Assembly (NCBI GenBank): GCA_009602725.1
Contig: WELB01000062.1
Coordinates: 60,978-124,977 of the forward strand
DNA length: 64,000 nucleotides
Source of the DNA: Spirogloea muscicola
Lineage: Eukaryota; Streptophyta; Zygnematophyceae; Spirogloeales; Spirogloeaceae
Direction: 5' to 3'
Position 1 is the first letter of the stretch; every line of letters starts with the position of its first letter. Made by a program: the position numbers and the translations under genes. The notes under the pieces are model-generated. The model worked only from the letters and a program-made list of their open reading frames with translations. It searched no databases and had not been told where the DNA came from. Positions 1 through 10,870 of the stretch are shown here, piece after piece.

Positions 1-1635
1 CTGACTCCAGCAGCCGGCTTCAACCTGCCGGGGGCCCCCATTGGCGCGCCCTCCTTCGGGGAGGGGCAGCTGCGAGCCCGCCTTGCAGAGCGTCTTCAGC
101 CTGCGGCCCGGCTTCCCGAGCTGCACGACATGCAGTTTTCGTTGGCCATGCTGACCAAGGCCATGGGGCAGCGACCCCAGTACTTGACGCGGGCCACTCC
201 GCCGTCCCCAGGGGCTTTGGCGGCGGACGCGGATTTTGACGCAGGCATGGTGGCGAGCTTGGCGGCCCTGGTCCGCCACCAGGGCTTCCTCCAGTCGCCA
301 GCCGCTATCCACCAGGCGGCGCTACCCCTCAGCCACGGTGGTCTCCGCCAGCGCCCGCTCGCCCGCTCTTGCCGGGCTGCATACCTCAGCAGCTGGGCGC
401 AGACTGCCGCCTCCGTGGCCCAGCGCTTCACTGGAGCAGGCGGTGGTGGAGGTCGACATGGGCGCGCTGCTGTTCCAGGTGTCGCTTCGCTCCGCCCACC
501 AGGAGCTGCTCGCGGCCCACCCGGACCTGGCAGGCCAGGCGGTCTCCTTTGCGCACCTCGCGCACACCGCTGACCTGCGCGTCCAAGCGCGCTTCGCGGC
601 TGTGGTCGACAAGGCCGCCTACACTACCGCCGTGCTGCAGATCCCCGAGGCCGACTTGCGCGGGCGCCCGAGACTACAATCGGCATCCTCCCCGGGGGCA
701 GCGGCGTGGCTTCAGGCCCTCCCCATCAATGACGCCCTCACTCTCCCCGGTTAGGTATTTCGCACTGCCGTTTACCGGCTCCTGGGGCTGCCGCCTCCAT
801 GTCTCCAGGGCGTGCGTCAGTGTGTAGGCGGTGAGCGAGGGGCCGAGTCTGGGGAGCTGGCCACTCATGTTCTGCGCGGCGCCCACGGCGGCGAGCGAAC
901 AGCGGCCCACGACCGCCTCCGCGATGCGATGCATGGCATCCTGGTGGAGGCTGGCTTCTCCGTGGAAGCGGAGCACTCCGGCGTCATGCCGCTCCAGAAA
1001 AAGGCCGACGGTCTCCGCGCCCGTCGCGTTGGTGGACACCCCAAAGGCCGGCGGGCCACGTCTTCTCCTGGACGTGGTGACCACCGACGCATATGACTGC
1101 TCAGACCCAGCCCAATGTGCCACCAAGGTTGGGTATGCGGTCGCCTGCGCCGCTCGGGCAAAAGAGCTCAAGTACGCCGACCATCCGCGGGAAGACGAGT
1201 TCTTCCCGTTGGCAATTGACACCCATGGGGCGCTGGGCGCTCGGTGGCTCGAGCTTCTCACCCAGCTCGCCCGCCACACCATCGCCCGTCGCTTCCATGG
1301 GGAGCGGGTCGACTTTCCTGCAGCCGGGTCGCTGGCGCAAGTGTATCGTATATGCGCCCGGCCGTCACGCTGCAGAGGTCTATGGCCGGGCGCTGCACCT
1401 TCGTGCCGGCAGAGCCCTCGCCGCTGCCTCTGGCTCTGGCCAGGGGACCCACTTCCAGGAGCCTAGCATCTCTGATCTGCGGCTGCTTAGCAGGGGTTAC
1501 TGAGTGACTCGTAGCTTCTTTGTTTCTCTGTGTGCTTGTTTTTCTTAGTGCTTCCCCTGGCCCCTTCTCGTACTCTGTTCATTCTTTTTTGGGCTAGCTC
1601 TTCCAGCCCCTATCCTCAACGGCGAGCACTTTCCT
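1..1635 (+). mobile_element. LINE family A, copy 1 (RT C-terminal part, zinc knuckle, nuclease-like domain, 3' tail)
   Basis: A degenerate non-LTR retrotransposon that continues left of the window. Positions 1-420 encode the region behind the RT catalytic core (ARLPELHDMQ..., YLTRATPP..., QAALPLSHGGL), a layout I know from algal and protist LINE-like RTs. A frameshift near 415 and a TAG at 752-754 break it. Next come a Cys/His knuckle (790-910), a segment resembling a restriction-like endonuclease (960-1160, frameshifted near 1050) and a C-terminus ending SRGY-TGA (stop 1501-1503). The 3' UTR carries the family hairpin at 1591-1609 and ends near CGAGCACTTTCCTTCT with no poly(A). The family call is by recognition, without alignment. 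Confidence 0.7.
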
Positions 1636-1676
1636 TCTGCTCAGGCTCAGGCTTTGCACTGGAAAGCTGGTCGAGT
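1636..1676 (+). mobile_element. LINE family D fragment
   Basis: A 40-bp scrap (CAGGCTTTGCACTGGAAAGC) that matches the family D coding region seen at 49862-49890 and 50325-50350. It is wedged between two family A copies, so it is either an insertion remnant or a template-switch junction. Confidence 0.4.
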
Positions 1677-2545
1677 AATTTCGCACTGCCGTCATGTCTC
1701 CAGGGCGTGCGTCAGTGTGTAGGCGGCGAGCTAGGGGCCGAGTCTGGGGAGCTGGCCGCTCATGTTCTGCGCTGCGCCCACGACGGCGAGCGGACAGCGG
1801 CCCACGACCGCCTCCGTGATGCGATGCATGGCATCCTGGTGGTGGTGGTGGCTGGCTTCTCGGTGGCAACGGAGCACTCCGGCGTCATGCCGCTCCAGCC
1901 AAGGGCAGACGGTCTCCACGCCCGTCGCGTAGACCACCTGGTGGCCACCCCACAGGCCGGCGGGCCACGTCTTGTCCTGGACGTGGTGACCACCGACACA
2001 TACGACCGCTCACACCCAGCCCAATGTGCCACCAAGGCTGGGTATGCGGTCGCCTGCGCCGCTCGGGCAGAAGAGCTCAAGTACGCCGACCATCCGCGGG
2101 AAGACGAGTTCTTCCCGTTGGCAATTGACACCCATGGGGCGCTGGGCGCTCGGTGGCTCGAGCTGCTCACCCAGCTCGCCCGCCACGCCATCGCCCGTCG
2201 CTTCAAGGGGAGCCGGTAGACTCTCCTGCAGCCGGGGTCGCTGGCGCAAGTGTACAGTATGCGCCTGGCCGTCTCGCTGCAGAGGTCTATGGCCGGGGCG
2301 CTGCACCTTCGTGCCGGCAGAGCCCTCGCCGCTGCCTCTGACTCTGGCCAGGGGACCCACTTCCAGGAGCCTAGCATCTCTGATCTGCGGCTGCTTAGCA
2401 GGGGTTACTGAGTGAATCGTAGCTGCTTTGTTTCTTATTGTGCTTGATTTCATTAGCGCTTCCCCTGGCCCCATTCTCGTACGTTATCCACCCTTTCTTG
2501 GGCTGGCTTTTCCAGCCCCTATCCCAATGGGCGAGCACTTTCTTG
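1677..2545 (+). mobile_element. LINE family A, copy 2 (5'-truncated)
   Basis: It starts inside the ORF (CACTGCCGTCATGTCTCC) and lacks about 27 bp present in copy 1. The knuckle and nuclease-like core stay readable (frame 1530-2219): RADGLHARRVD, LVLDVVTTD and DEFFPLAIDTHG. A premature TAG lies at 2217-2219; the normal SRGY end is at 2409-2411 in another frame. The tail has a perfect 7-bp hairpin (2500-2518) followed by the family A terminus CAATGGGCGAGCAC. In the 3' part it is nearly identical to copy 1, so the two are closely related. Confidence 0.75.
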
Positions 2546-4720
2546 TTTTCCAAGAGGGCACTGGTGAAGCTTACTGCGGCCGCAACGCGCTCCCGATTCC
2601 CACCTGCAAAGTGATCGGGGATGCTGACCAAATTCAGGAAGAAGGGTGTTGTTTTGGTAGAGTCATGAAAGGCGTTGATCACAGCATATTCCGCTAGAGC
2701 AAGATACTCCTCCAAAACAGTCTGACTGGGGTTTACGATATGCCTTAATATGTATTCTAAAATCCCGGTCTGACCGTCCGTTTGTGGGTGGAAGCAGTGG
2801 ACATGGATTGCTTCGTGCCAAGAGGTTTGTGAGTGGAAAGCAGTGGACATGGATTGCTTCGCTTCAAGAAGCCTGCAGACTTCTTTCCAGAACTGACCCG
2901 TGAAGCGAGGATCGTGGTCAGACACGATGCGCTTGGGTACTCCGTGCAGTTTCCATAGCACATATGGCGCGTCGCCCGCGTGTCGCTTGCGTCAGTCGCG
3001 CGCGTGTCACGAGCGAGTGAGTGGGGCGCGCGCCACCACTTTTGTGCTTGCCTTTGTACTTGGCCATTTGGCCTACATTTGTTTCTAATACACGCAATTC
3101 TAGCCACCGCTGCTCTCGAGACACGTCGTAACGGTGGGGACGTCACATTCCTCCCCACTTTGATGTTCACCTACTGCGGCCGGCACACGTTCCAGCCTCC
3201 CCACCTGTAAAGTTGCCTGGGGATGCTGACCCTATTTGAGGAAGAACGGAGATTTTTGGTGGATCTATTCAAGGCATTGTTCACGGCATTCTCTGCTGGA
3301 GCAAGATACGCATCCCAGTCACGTTGACTAGGGTTACAAAATGCGTGAGCATGCCCTGCAAAGCTCAATTCATGCGCTCAATCTGACCATCTGTTTGCTG
3401 GTGGAAAGACGTGGACAGGGACTTTTTGGCGCTAACAAGCCCGCACACCTCTCGCCAGAAGCAATCCGTGAAGCGAGAGTCGCCATCAGACACGATTCTC
3501 TCGGGCACTCCTTGCAGTCTCCATACACGGTCCGCGAAACTACCAACAATTTCTGAGCGGATACTACGGAGCTCGTAGGCGCAAAACGCGCCATCTTATT
3601 GTGACGATTCACGAACCTGATAATGGCGTCATAGCCTTTTGGCGTCTTCGGTTGCTGGGTGATGTAACCACACTGATATCAGACCAGTTCTGCAGAGGAA
3701 TCTCCAAAGATTGGAGCAATCCGGCAGGCTTATGAGAGCGTGCCTTACTACGCTGGCTAGGTGGCGCAAGTCCTCACAAAAGACTCTACCTGGAAGTTCA
3801 AGCCGGGCCACCAAAAGAGAAGCTGGATAGATAGCTTGCATTCCCCATGCCCAAATTACCACAATAGGGTGGCTCATGCATCTCTTCAATGATGCTACTT
3901 CGTGAGGCATTGCAGCCAGGGACTACAATGGCGTCTTCCTTTGCCAGCAAGACTCTTGGTCAGACACAAGTGTGCGTGTTTTGGTCTGATTTGCAAAGCA
4001 CGGGTCGGTGCCATACTCATCACGACTACGCACATACAGCCTAGAGTGGTTGACGGTGGACTGCTGCGCAGTTCCACGGGAATGCCGCACATCTGCGACC
4101 GGAATCTATGAAGACACAAGGCAGCCGCCACAGCAGCTCCTACAATGTTGGGGCTCACCGGTCCACGACGTTCAGCCTTCCAGGGCGGTACACCCACTGC
4201 AAATGGAATGTGGTCAAACACTTAGCCGACCGTGCTTGACGCCTGCTCAGCTGTGTGTAAAAGTAGGTCAAGAGCCAATGATCCGTTACGACCGTACATT
4301 CAACACCCTCGAGATAGCACCACCACACACGTAGGGCGGGCACAACAGCAAGGAGCGCCTGCTCCCCCGTAGTATAATTGCTCTCTGCTGGACGAAGCAG
4401 GCAACTTTGAAAATCTATGGGTGACCCTCCTGCATGAGAACGGCACCAATACCGATCAACGAGTCGTCACATATGACTTCAAATGGGACACCTTCTCGAG
4501 ATAAGGCCGAAACGGGTGGAGAAAACCAGGACCCGTTTAAAATCGTCAAATGCCTTCTGGCATTCGGACGTCCACCCCCAGGACACGTCCTTACAAGTGA
4601 GCTTCTCAAGAGTAGATGCCATACTTCCGTATCCTTGGCGAAGATTGAATCCTCCACCACCATCAGGACTGTCCCTGCTCTGTCGCTTCACAGCAGGCCA
4701 TTCTCACGTAGTACCCGGTG
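2546..4720 (-). mobile_element. Ty3/gypsy chromovirus remnant (RNase H to integrase), minus strand
   Basis: Read on the minus strand, 4691-4150 gives the RT/RNase H junction (SECQKAFDDFKRVL, GVPFEVICDDSLIGIGAV, YLEGVECTVVTDHW) and 4100-3170 the integrase zinc-binding region and core. A second integrase piece at 2960-2560 holds SDHDPRFTGQFWKEV, HPQTDGQT and NPSQT. This second piece has a local duplication of about 30 bp (the GAAGCAGTGGACATGGATTG block at 2790 and again at 2836). Near 3160-3120 a polypurine stretch AGTGGGGAGGAA runs into a truncated LTR start, so the integrase end was deleted before the LTR. Many stops and frameshifts make it dead. Confidence 0.75.
3030..3095 (+). mobile_element. 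LINE family D 3' tail
   Basis: A tail-only copy inside the minus-strand gypsy remnant. The string GTGCTTGCCTTTGTACTTGG, then GGCC-ATTT-GGCC and TTTCTAATACACG, matches the tail of the 10217-10401 insertion almost base for base. Confidence 0.65.
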
Positions 4721-4799
4721 CTGTTGGATCACCCAGGAAACTGCTGATTTACGTGATTCGAGAATCTAGTCTTGCTCCAGTCGGCGACTTAGCACTTTG

Positions 4800-6244
4800 C
4801 TTTGTGCTTCCACGCCTGGTATGTTATTTACCGGCATAGCGGCTGGTCTGCCAGCCAGATCATTATAGACACGGGCGCCTCGGTATCCTGTGTCAGTAAG
4901 GCTTTTGTGTCTGAAACTGGCTTGCCTGTGCAACCCATTCATGTATTGCAAGCTATATTGGCCAATGGTCATCACTTAAAAGTATTGGGCATTTGCAAAG
5001 TACCCATTCGCATCCAAAGCTATAAGACGGGTGTGTCTTGTCATGTCATTGATTTGGCGTCTGCCTTCGATGTAATCTTAGGAGATGATTGGCTCTGTGC
5101 CACCGCGTCTGTGCTTGACTGTAAACAGCGCACAGGTGTTGGCCGACGTGGTACTTGTCGTTTCAAATTGCAAAACGTCGACAAATTTGTGTACCACCAT
5201 CCATGCAAGACTCTTCTCTCGGCTTTCAGCTGTGCGGTTTAAGAAGCTTGTTCGCAAGCGACCAGCTTCGGCTGCGTATCTGGGTGTGGTGATGAGTGCT
5301 GAGTCTCCCCCTGACTCTGATGTGAGTATCGTGGCATCACGTACTACGGGTCTTCACAAGTTGTTAGCAGAATATTCGGATGTGTTCCCGGATGCACTTC
5401 CAGACGTTTTGGCTCCGGATCGAGGCGTGGCTCATACAATTCCATTGGAGCCCAGCGCTGTCCCGCCGTACCGTCCTATGTATCGACTGAGTCCTCTCGA
5501 ATCTCGAGTTATGCAATTTCAAGTGACGAAATTGCTCCAATTAAAGGCACATTGAGCCTTCTCAGTCTTCGTATGGTGCACCTATCCTCTTCGTCAAGAA
5601 GAAAGATGGTGGTCTCCGGATGTGCGTCGATTACCGAGCCTTCGACAAGCTCACTGTCAAGAATCGTTACCCCTTTGCCTCGTGAAGATGATCTGTTCGA
5701 TAGTCTCGCGGAAGCTAAAGTGTGCAGCTCCCTCGACTTGCAAAGTGGGTATCACTATATTCGTATTATTTCTAAGGATGTTAGGAGGTCAGCGTTTTAT
5801 GAGCCGGGTTGGACACTTCCAGTTCAAAGTGCTGAGCTTTAATCCTGACCAAAGCACCTGCCACGTCTCAGGCTGTGATGACGAAGGTCTTTGGCCCCCT
5901 CTTGTATGACTTCGTGCTGGCATACCCAGATGACATACTAGTGTTCAGTAAAACCGCCTGAAGATCTTGTACGGCAACTGCAGAAGTCCTGCAGCTGCTA
6001 CGTGAAGGTCATTTGTATGCCAAGACTCCAAGTGTGTGTTCAACCAGTCCGAATTGACGTACTTAGGGCATGTGGTGGGCATAGATGGGGTGCGCGTCGA
6101 CCCCAGAAAATCAGTAGTAGTGAAGGACTGGCCAGTGCCCCAGAATGTGCCGCAGGTCCGATCCTTTCTGGGATTCGCCAACTTTTCCCGAAATTCCTTC
6201 AGGGATGCGGAAGAAGCATGGCGTCTCCTCTTACGAAGCCCACT
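4800..6244 (+). mobile_element. Ty3/gypsy protease-RT remnant
   Basis: Retropepsin: IIIDTGASVSCVSKAF, with the catalytic DTGAS at 4869-4883, then LGDDWL. RT pieces follow across frames: RPMYRLSPLESRV near 5480-5510, [12 protein letters not shown] near 5580-5620, SLDLQSGYHYIRI near 5730, YPDDILVFSKT near 5925-5960 and TYLGHVVGIDGVRVDP at 6055-6105. The RT signature reads YPDD. The coding stretch stops where LTR-A1 begins. It points away from the minus-strand remnant on its left, so an inversion or nested insertion separates the two. Confidence 0.75.
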
Positions 6245-7068
6245 TGTAACGTTTCCGCCGTTTGAGACTGCTAATGGTGCGCGATGACCTTACAAGAGCG
6301 TAGCGTATCTACCGTTTGGAGTCCCAAACGGTGCGGGTAACTTGGCTGCACTCCGTGTAGCTAAGTACGATTCGAGGGTCCCGGGCTCTGTACCCCGTCC
6401 GCACGCCTCGGGCTCACGCCCTACGAGCTGGCCGGGTGGGTTAGCTCTCCCTCAGGCCAGCGCCCTGCGGGCTGGCCGGGTGGGGCAGCTCTCCCTCAGC
6501 AGTACCCTGCGGGCTGGCCGGATCGGCCAGCTCTCTCGGCCTCATGGCCGCATGGCCTCGGTCCTGTGTCCTCATGGCCTCAGTCCCTTGGCCCCGTGAG
6601 CCAGGCTATTGGCCTGGCGCGCCACCTCCTTGCCGCTAGTCACTGTGCAGCGCGCCAGTCCCTTGAACTCGCGCGTCGGCCTCTTGGCGCTAGTCCCTTG
6701 GACTCGTGCGACAGGCCTCTGGCCCTGTGTGCCAGCCTCTTGTATTCATCGTGTCCCCTTGTCAGGCCCGCCCCTCCCAGGGAGGGCCCTGGAGGCGACC
6801 CTCGTCACACCCTCGGGGGAGGGGTGGCAGGAGAACCGCTATAAGTAGTAGGCATTGGCCAGACTCCGAGGCCCGACCAACGCCTCGAGAGAGACACAGC
6901 CCTGCTGCTGCCTAGCCAGCCCCGCTGCCGCCTGCTGCTGCCGCCGCCGCCACAGCTCTGCTGCTGCCGCCTGCTGCCAGCCCGTCGCCGCAGCTCATCG
7001 CTGCGGGTCCCGCCGGCTCTCCATAAGTCTATTGGTAGAGTCACCGCCCTAGGGCGAGAATCCTTACA
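6245..7068 (+). repeat. LTR family A, copy 1 (solo, altered 3' end)
   Basis: It begins TGTAACGTTTCC and ends CTTACA. It shares a TATA motif (GCTATAAGTAG, 6840-6845), CTGCTGC-rich R/U5-like sequence and the box CTATTGGTAGAGTCACCGCC with the copies at 17135 and 18699. After CCCTAGGGCG those copies go on for over 100 bp, whereas this one jumps to AGAATCCTTACA, the ending typical of LTR family B. It cuts the pol remnant on its left; 7069-7101 is a scrap of pol (TTTGAGAGTCGCCTGCT). Confidence 0.7.
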
Positions 7069-7101
7069 CATCCCGTAGAATTTGAGAGTCGCCTGCTCAG
7101 T

Positions 7102-7226
7102 TGTAATGAACCAGCCGTCTGGTTAAGCCACATGGCTCTGTTGGTCCTTATTTCTAAAACCCCCTACAGCCGAACTCAACAAGGACTGCTCTCTCTATCT
7201 GCGTGTTTAGGGTGAGTTTCCTTACA
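7102..7226 (+). repeat. LTR-B1, 5' LTR with internal deletion
   Basis: 125 bp, starting TGTAATGAACCAGCC and ending TTCCTTACA. Compared with LTR-B2 (542 bp) it keeps the first 43 bp and the last 80 bp. The join lies at a TGTTGG that occurs at both deletion ends in B2, so the middle was lost by microhomology-mediated recombination. Confidence 0.75.
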
Positions 7227-7229
7227 ATC

Positions 7230-7241
7230 TGGTATCAGAGG
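7230..7241 (+). other. Primer binding site (initiator Met tRNA)
   Basis: TGGTATCAGAGG lies 3 bp after the LTR. The first 11 bases match TGGTATCAGAG, the complement of the 3' end of plant initiator Met tRNA and the usual primer of plant gypsy and copia elements. Confidence 0.85.
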
Positions 7242-7717
7242 CGGTCTTGCATCCATCGCGCTTGTGACTTCTTGTGCTCGCCGCCGATAATGCGAGGATC
7301 ACCTTGATATGCTGGCCTGACCTTTTTCTGTTAAAGTTAACGTGCTTGCCAGACCTTGGTTAATGGGCGGCTCCGCGGAAGCGCCGGGTGCGGAGTCATC
7401 CTTGCGCCGTGAGCCAGCGACCAACGCCAGATTGCAGACTGATCCTTGAGGACCACCGTTCGCTCCTTTTGAGGTGTGGCTTGAGCCTACACCCTTGTGT
7501 GGTAAGGGTCAGTCGTGTAGCCAGCATTGATTGTGCGCATCTGTCTTGGTCACATCTGCGGCTATCTGCCTGCCTGCTGATGGAGTTGTGAGGTTGCGCG
7601 CTGCCTTGCTTGCTCGCTCACTGGTGCACCAGTCTTACGATGTCCTGTATGCGGTATGGATTATATGATTTGCTGACAGTCGGAGCTGAACTGATCCCTC
7701 AGTGTCTTTCAGACAGC

Positions 7718-8925
7718 ATGGTGTTGCACACCTCCAGTGCGCGGCCAAGCCCTCGGGAGGCAGAGCGGTCGGCTGCGGATGCAGCGGCTGCTGCAGAGCG
7801 CTCGGCTGTGGATGCAGCGGCTGCTGCGGGGCCAGCTGCTGCGGCAGTGGCTGCTGCGGGGCGAGCCCTTGAGGGGCACGCCGAGCTGGGAGCCGAAGGC
7901 CACGAGGGCTTGTCCGATGGGGAGGTGCAACGGATGGCTCTCCTCGTGTAGGATCTGGCAGCAGCCCAGCCTACGTCAGACCCAGCTCAAAACCGGCTCT
8001 TTGAGAAGATTTGCGAGGAGCAGCGCGCTCTCCTCGTCCGGCAGCGCGCCGCAAAGCGGCTTATGCAAGAGGTGGATGCCTCGGTGCGTCTGATGCGCAA
8101 AGGCAACGTCCACCCTGAGCATGGACTTGCCAGGGCCCATGCACCCAGGCAGTTATCCTGTCACGACGATCGGGGAGGGTTGCAGCCATGGCTCGATGAG
8201 ATGAATGAGTAGTTTGTGTGCTCGCTCACGGACGCGGGGGCCCGCGTGCGCCTCGCTTCAACCTATCTCACAGGGGAACTCCGGGAGTGGTGGAACACCC
8301 GCAAGACGGGCTCGACGCCCGAGGAGTGCAACGGCTGGGACTTCTATTGCAGCTCGCTTTTGTCCACCTATGGCGACCCCCACGAGGAGCTGCGCGCCCG
8401 CGATGAGCTGGACGCTCTCTGCATGCAGGGCGAAGGGAGCGAGGGCTTTGATTCCTATGTGCGGCGCTTCCGTTTGCTGCCGTCCAAGCTACGCAGCGAG
8501 TCCATGATGCCTTTTGACGAATGCCAGCGTTTGAAGGCTGGACTGCCTACTCGCGTTCGCAATTGGGTCGCGGTGGATTCCGCGACGGCCAAACAGGTCA
8601 CGGACTTCACCAAGATGGTGGAGCACGCCCGCAAGGTGCTCAGCACACCGGACATTGCCGGTCCGAGCAAGCGTCCCCTGCTGGTGGCAGGCGGTTTTGA
8701 TGCAGACCGAGGCAAGATGCGGTTCAACCCACGCCAGGGCTCGAACGCGCGTCCTTCAGGCGGCTTCCTCGAGCCGCGCGTGGAGGCGCTGGCTGCTTCA
8801 AGTGCGGTGACAAAGGCCACCTGCTCAGGGACTGCTCGGCGGCATCTTCCGCGAGGCCACGTCCACAGCGCCGGATGGGCCGGGACAAGGGCAGCTTCAA
8901 GGGGAAGCGTGAGTGCCTGACTCTT
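7718..8925 (+). pseudogene. gag remnant with CCHC zinc knuckle
   Basis: The frame starts MVLHTSSARP at 7718 with an Ala-rich segment (AADAAAAAERSA), is broken by TAG at 7949-7951 and by a stop at 8210-8212, and continues as capsid-like sequence (LTGELREWWNTRKTG, YGDPHEELRARDELDAL, FDSYVRRFRLL). After a further frameshift a knuckle of form CX2CX4HX4C (CFKCGDKGHLLRDC, 8794-8835) follows. This is the normal Ty3 gag layout: capsid then nucleocapsid. Confidence 0.8.
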
Positions 8926-9389
8926 GCCTCTGAGAGCAATCTCATTCAGCCAGATGCACTTGCGCTGTTTTAACTTGCTGGCATTGCTCGCTCGCCAACC
9001 GTGCCGGTTGTGCGATCCATTCCTGCTTTGTTGCAAGGTCTGAGGCCGGAGGGGCTCTATTTGTGTGGGTCGCTCACAATGACTTGCAAATGGCTGCTGA
9101 TCTTGATCTGGCCTGAGTGCCGTCGCGCTGGAGAAGAAAAAGGAATGCTGTTCTTCATTGTGCCGCAGAAGCGCGGCGTGACTGATCGAGCTCCGCTGGG
9201 GATGTCGCAGTTGTGCTCGTACGAGGCGAGACACAGGCTCCTTAGGCGTAGCATCGATGCATCTCAGCGTAGGCCTTACCAGGCCGCGGTCAAGGTCTAT
9301 GTCGCTCGCAACCCATTCCTTGGCAGTGTCCATGGGGGACACACTATGATGCTATTTGAGGGGCTGGTTGCTGCGGCACCGGCTAGAAT
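8926..9389 (+). other. Gag-protease spacer, not recognised
   Basis: About 460 bp between the zinc knuckle and the DSGAS protease motif. An open frame crosses it (9001 onward, RSIPALLQGLRPEGLYL) but I recognise no domain. It is probably degenerate linker sequence of the element. Confidence 0.4.
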
Positions 9390-10870
9390 CCTCCCTCACA
9401 GATTCAGGGGCCTCAGTGTCCTTTGTACGGATTTGGTGTGCTCCACTGGCTTGCATTTGCAAGCAGATGGCCTGCCTAGAGTGACATGGCCGATGGCCAT
9501 TCAACCGATGTGCTGGGGTTGTGCAAGGTTCCCATTCGCACCCAGCATCATAAAGCCGAGGTGCTTTGTTACGCTATTGCGTTGACCGTCGCATTTGATG
9601 TGAAATTGAGTGATGACTGGCTTTGTGCCGCATCAGCATGCGTTGACTTTGAATGCCAGACTTGCACTGTACAACGTGGTGCAGGCGCTTTGTCCTTTGC
9701 AAGCAGCTTCCCTGTGCACCGCCGCTGGCGGCAGGGGCTTCCATTCTGCTGTCCGCCTATCAGATGAAGCGTTTGATTCACAAGAACATTGTGCAGATGG
9801 CATTTCTTGTGATGGTGGCGTTGAATGACAAGTCTAAGCTTGACTTGTGTGTGAATGCTGCGGATTCACATGGCGGGGTTCTTGACAAGCTGCTGGAAGA
9901 GTTTGCGGATGTGTTTCCCGACTCTCTTCCGGATGGTCTACCTCCTCACCGAGGTGTGGCTCATACAATTACAATTAAGCCAGGCGCTAATCCGCCTTAC
10001 CGTCCCATGGACCGGCTAAGCCCTCTCGAATTTCGAGAACTGCAGTTTCAGGTCGAGGACCTGCTGTCGAAGGGCTACATTGAGCCCTCTCAGTCGCCAT
10101 ACGGAGCACCCATCCTCTTTGTCAAGAAGAAGGATGGCACCCTACGGATGTGCATTGACTATCGGGCTTTGAATAAGCTTACTATTAGAACCGATACCCA
10201 TTGCCTCGGATACATTGCAGCTCTAGTAGGTGGCAGAAGGGCTCCGTTCCTGGCATCTAGTATTCATGCATCGAGTAGTGACCTTTATGTTTTGACCCGT
10301 GGTTATTGAGCGGGTCAATCTGCTGCTGTAGATTTTCAGATGTGCTTGCCTTTGTACCTGGCCATTTGGCCTAAATTTCTTTCTAATACACGATCTCTCC
10401 TCATTGCCTCGGATACATTATCTGTTCGACTTGCTTGCAGGGCCACTGTCTTTAGCTCCCTGGACCTGTCAAGTGGATATCATCAGATTCGAATGACGCC
10501 TGCGGATGATCCGAAGTTGGCGTTCCGCACGCCGCTTGGACATTTTTCAAGGTGCTGAGCTTTGGTCTGACCAATGTATTGGCTATGTTCCAGGCGGTGA
10601 TGTCGAGGGTCTTTGGCCCCCTGCTCTACCATGTTGTGCTGGTTTACTCGGACGATATCCTGGTGTTCAGCAAAACGCCTGAGGATCACGTGAGGCACCT
10701 GCGCCAAGTGCTGCAGTTGCTGCTTGAAATTCAATTGTATGCCAAGCGTTCCAAGTGCGCATTTAACCAGCCAGAGCTAACATACCTTGGGCATGTCGTA
10801 AGCAAAGACGGCATACGTGTCGACCCCAAGAAGACTTCGTACGGGATTGGCCTGTGCCACGGACTGTAGC
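9390..10870 (+). pseudogene. Protease-RT region of the chromovirus, split by a LINE
   Basis: The protease motif reads LTDSGASVSFV (DSGAS at 9401-9415), then VLGLCKVPIRTQHHKAEV and LSDDWL. RT begins [15 protein letters not shown] and holds [20 protein letters not shown] (about 10108-10165), is cut by an insertion at 10217-10401, and resumes at [16 protein letters not shown]. The YSDD catalytic motif is at 10645-10656 and TYLGHVVSKDGIRVDPKK follows. DSGAS instead of DTGAS is a tolerated retropepsin variant. The frameshift before YSDD (near 10550) abolishes function. Confidence 0.8.
10217..10401 (+). mobile_element. LINE family D 3' fragment inserted in RT, 18-bp target duplication
   Basis: 185 bp: the last about 30 codons of a family D ORF ([12 protein letters not shown], stop 10307-10309), then a 3' UTR with GGCC-ATTT-GGCC and TTTCTAATACACG. 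The perfect direct repeat CATTGCCTCGGATACATT lies on both sides (10199-10216 and 10402-10419). The copy is heavily 5'-truncated and has no poly(A), which fits target-primed reverse transcription. Confidence 0.85.

Noticed and set aside
6360-6900. Tandem GCGGGCTGGCCGGGTGGG-type repeats as an independent satellite
   Set aside because: They are internal to LTR family A (also at 18890-18960), so they are part of the LTR.
7020-7060. tRNA-like D-arm (CTATTGGTAGAGTCACCGCC) in LTR family A
   Set aside because: No matching acceptor stem, T-arm (GGTTCGANTCC) or anticodon loop follows. The next bases form a simple hairpin, and the string recurs only as part of the LTR.
8455-9342. 295-codon minus-strand frame across the gag region
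   Set aside because: It is antisense to gag, with no domain. The plus-strand zinc knuckle and capsid motifs explain the region.
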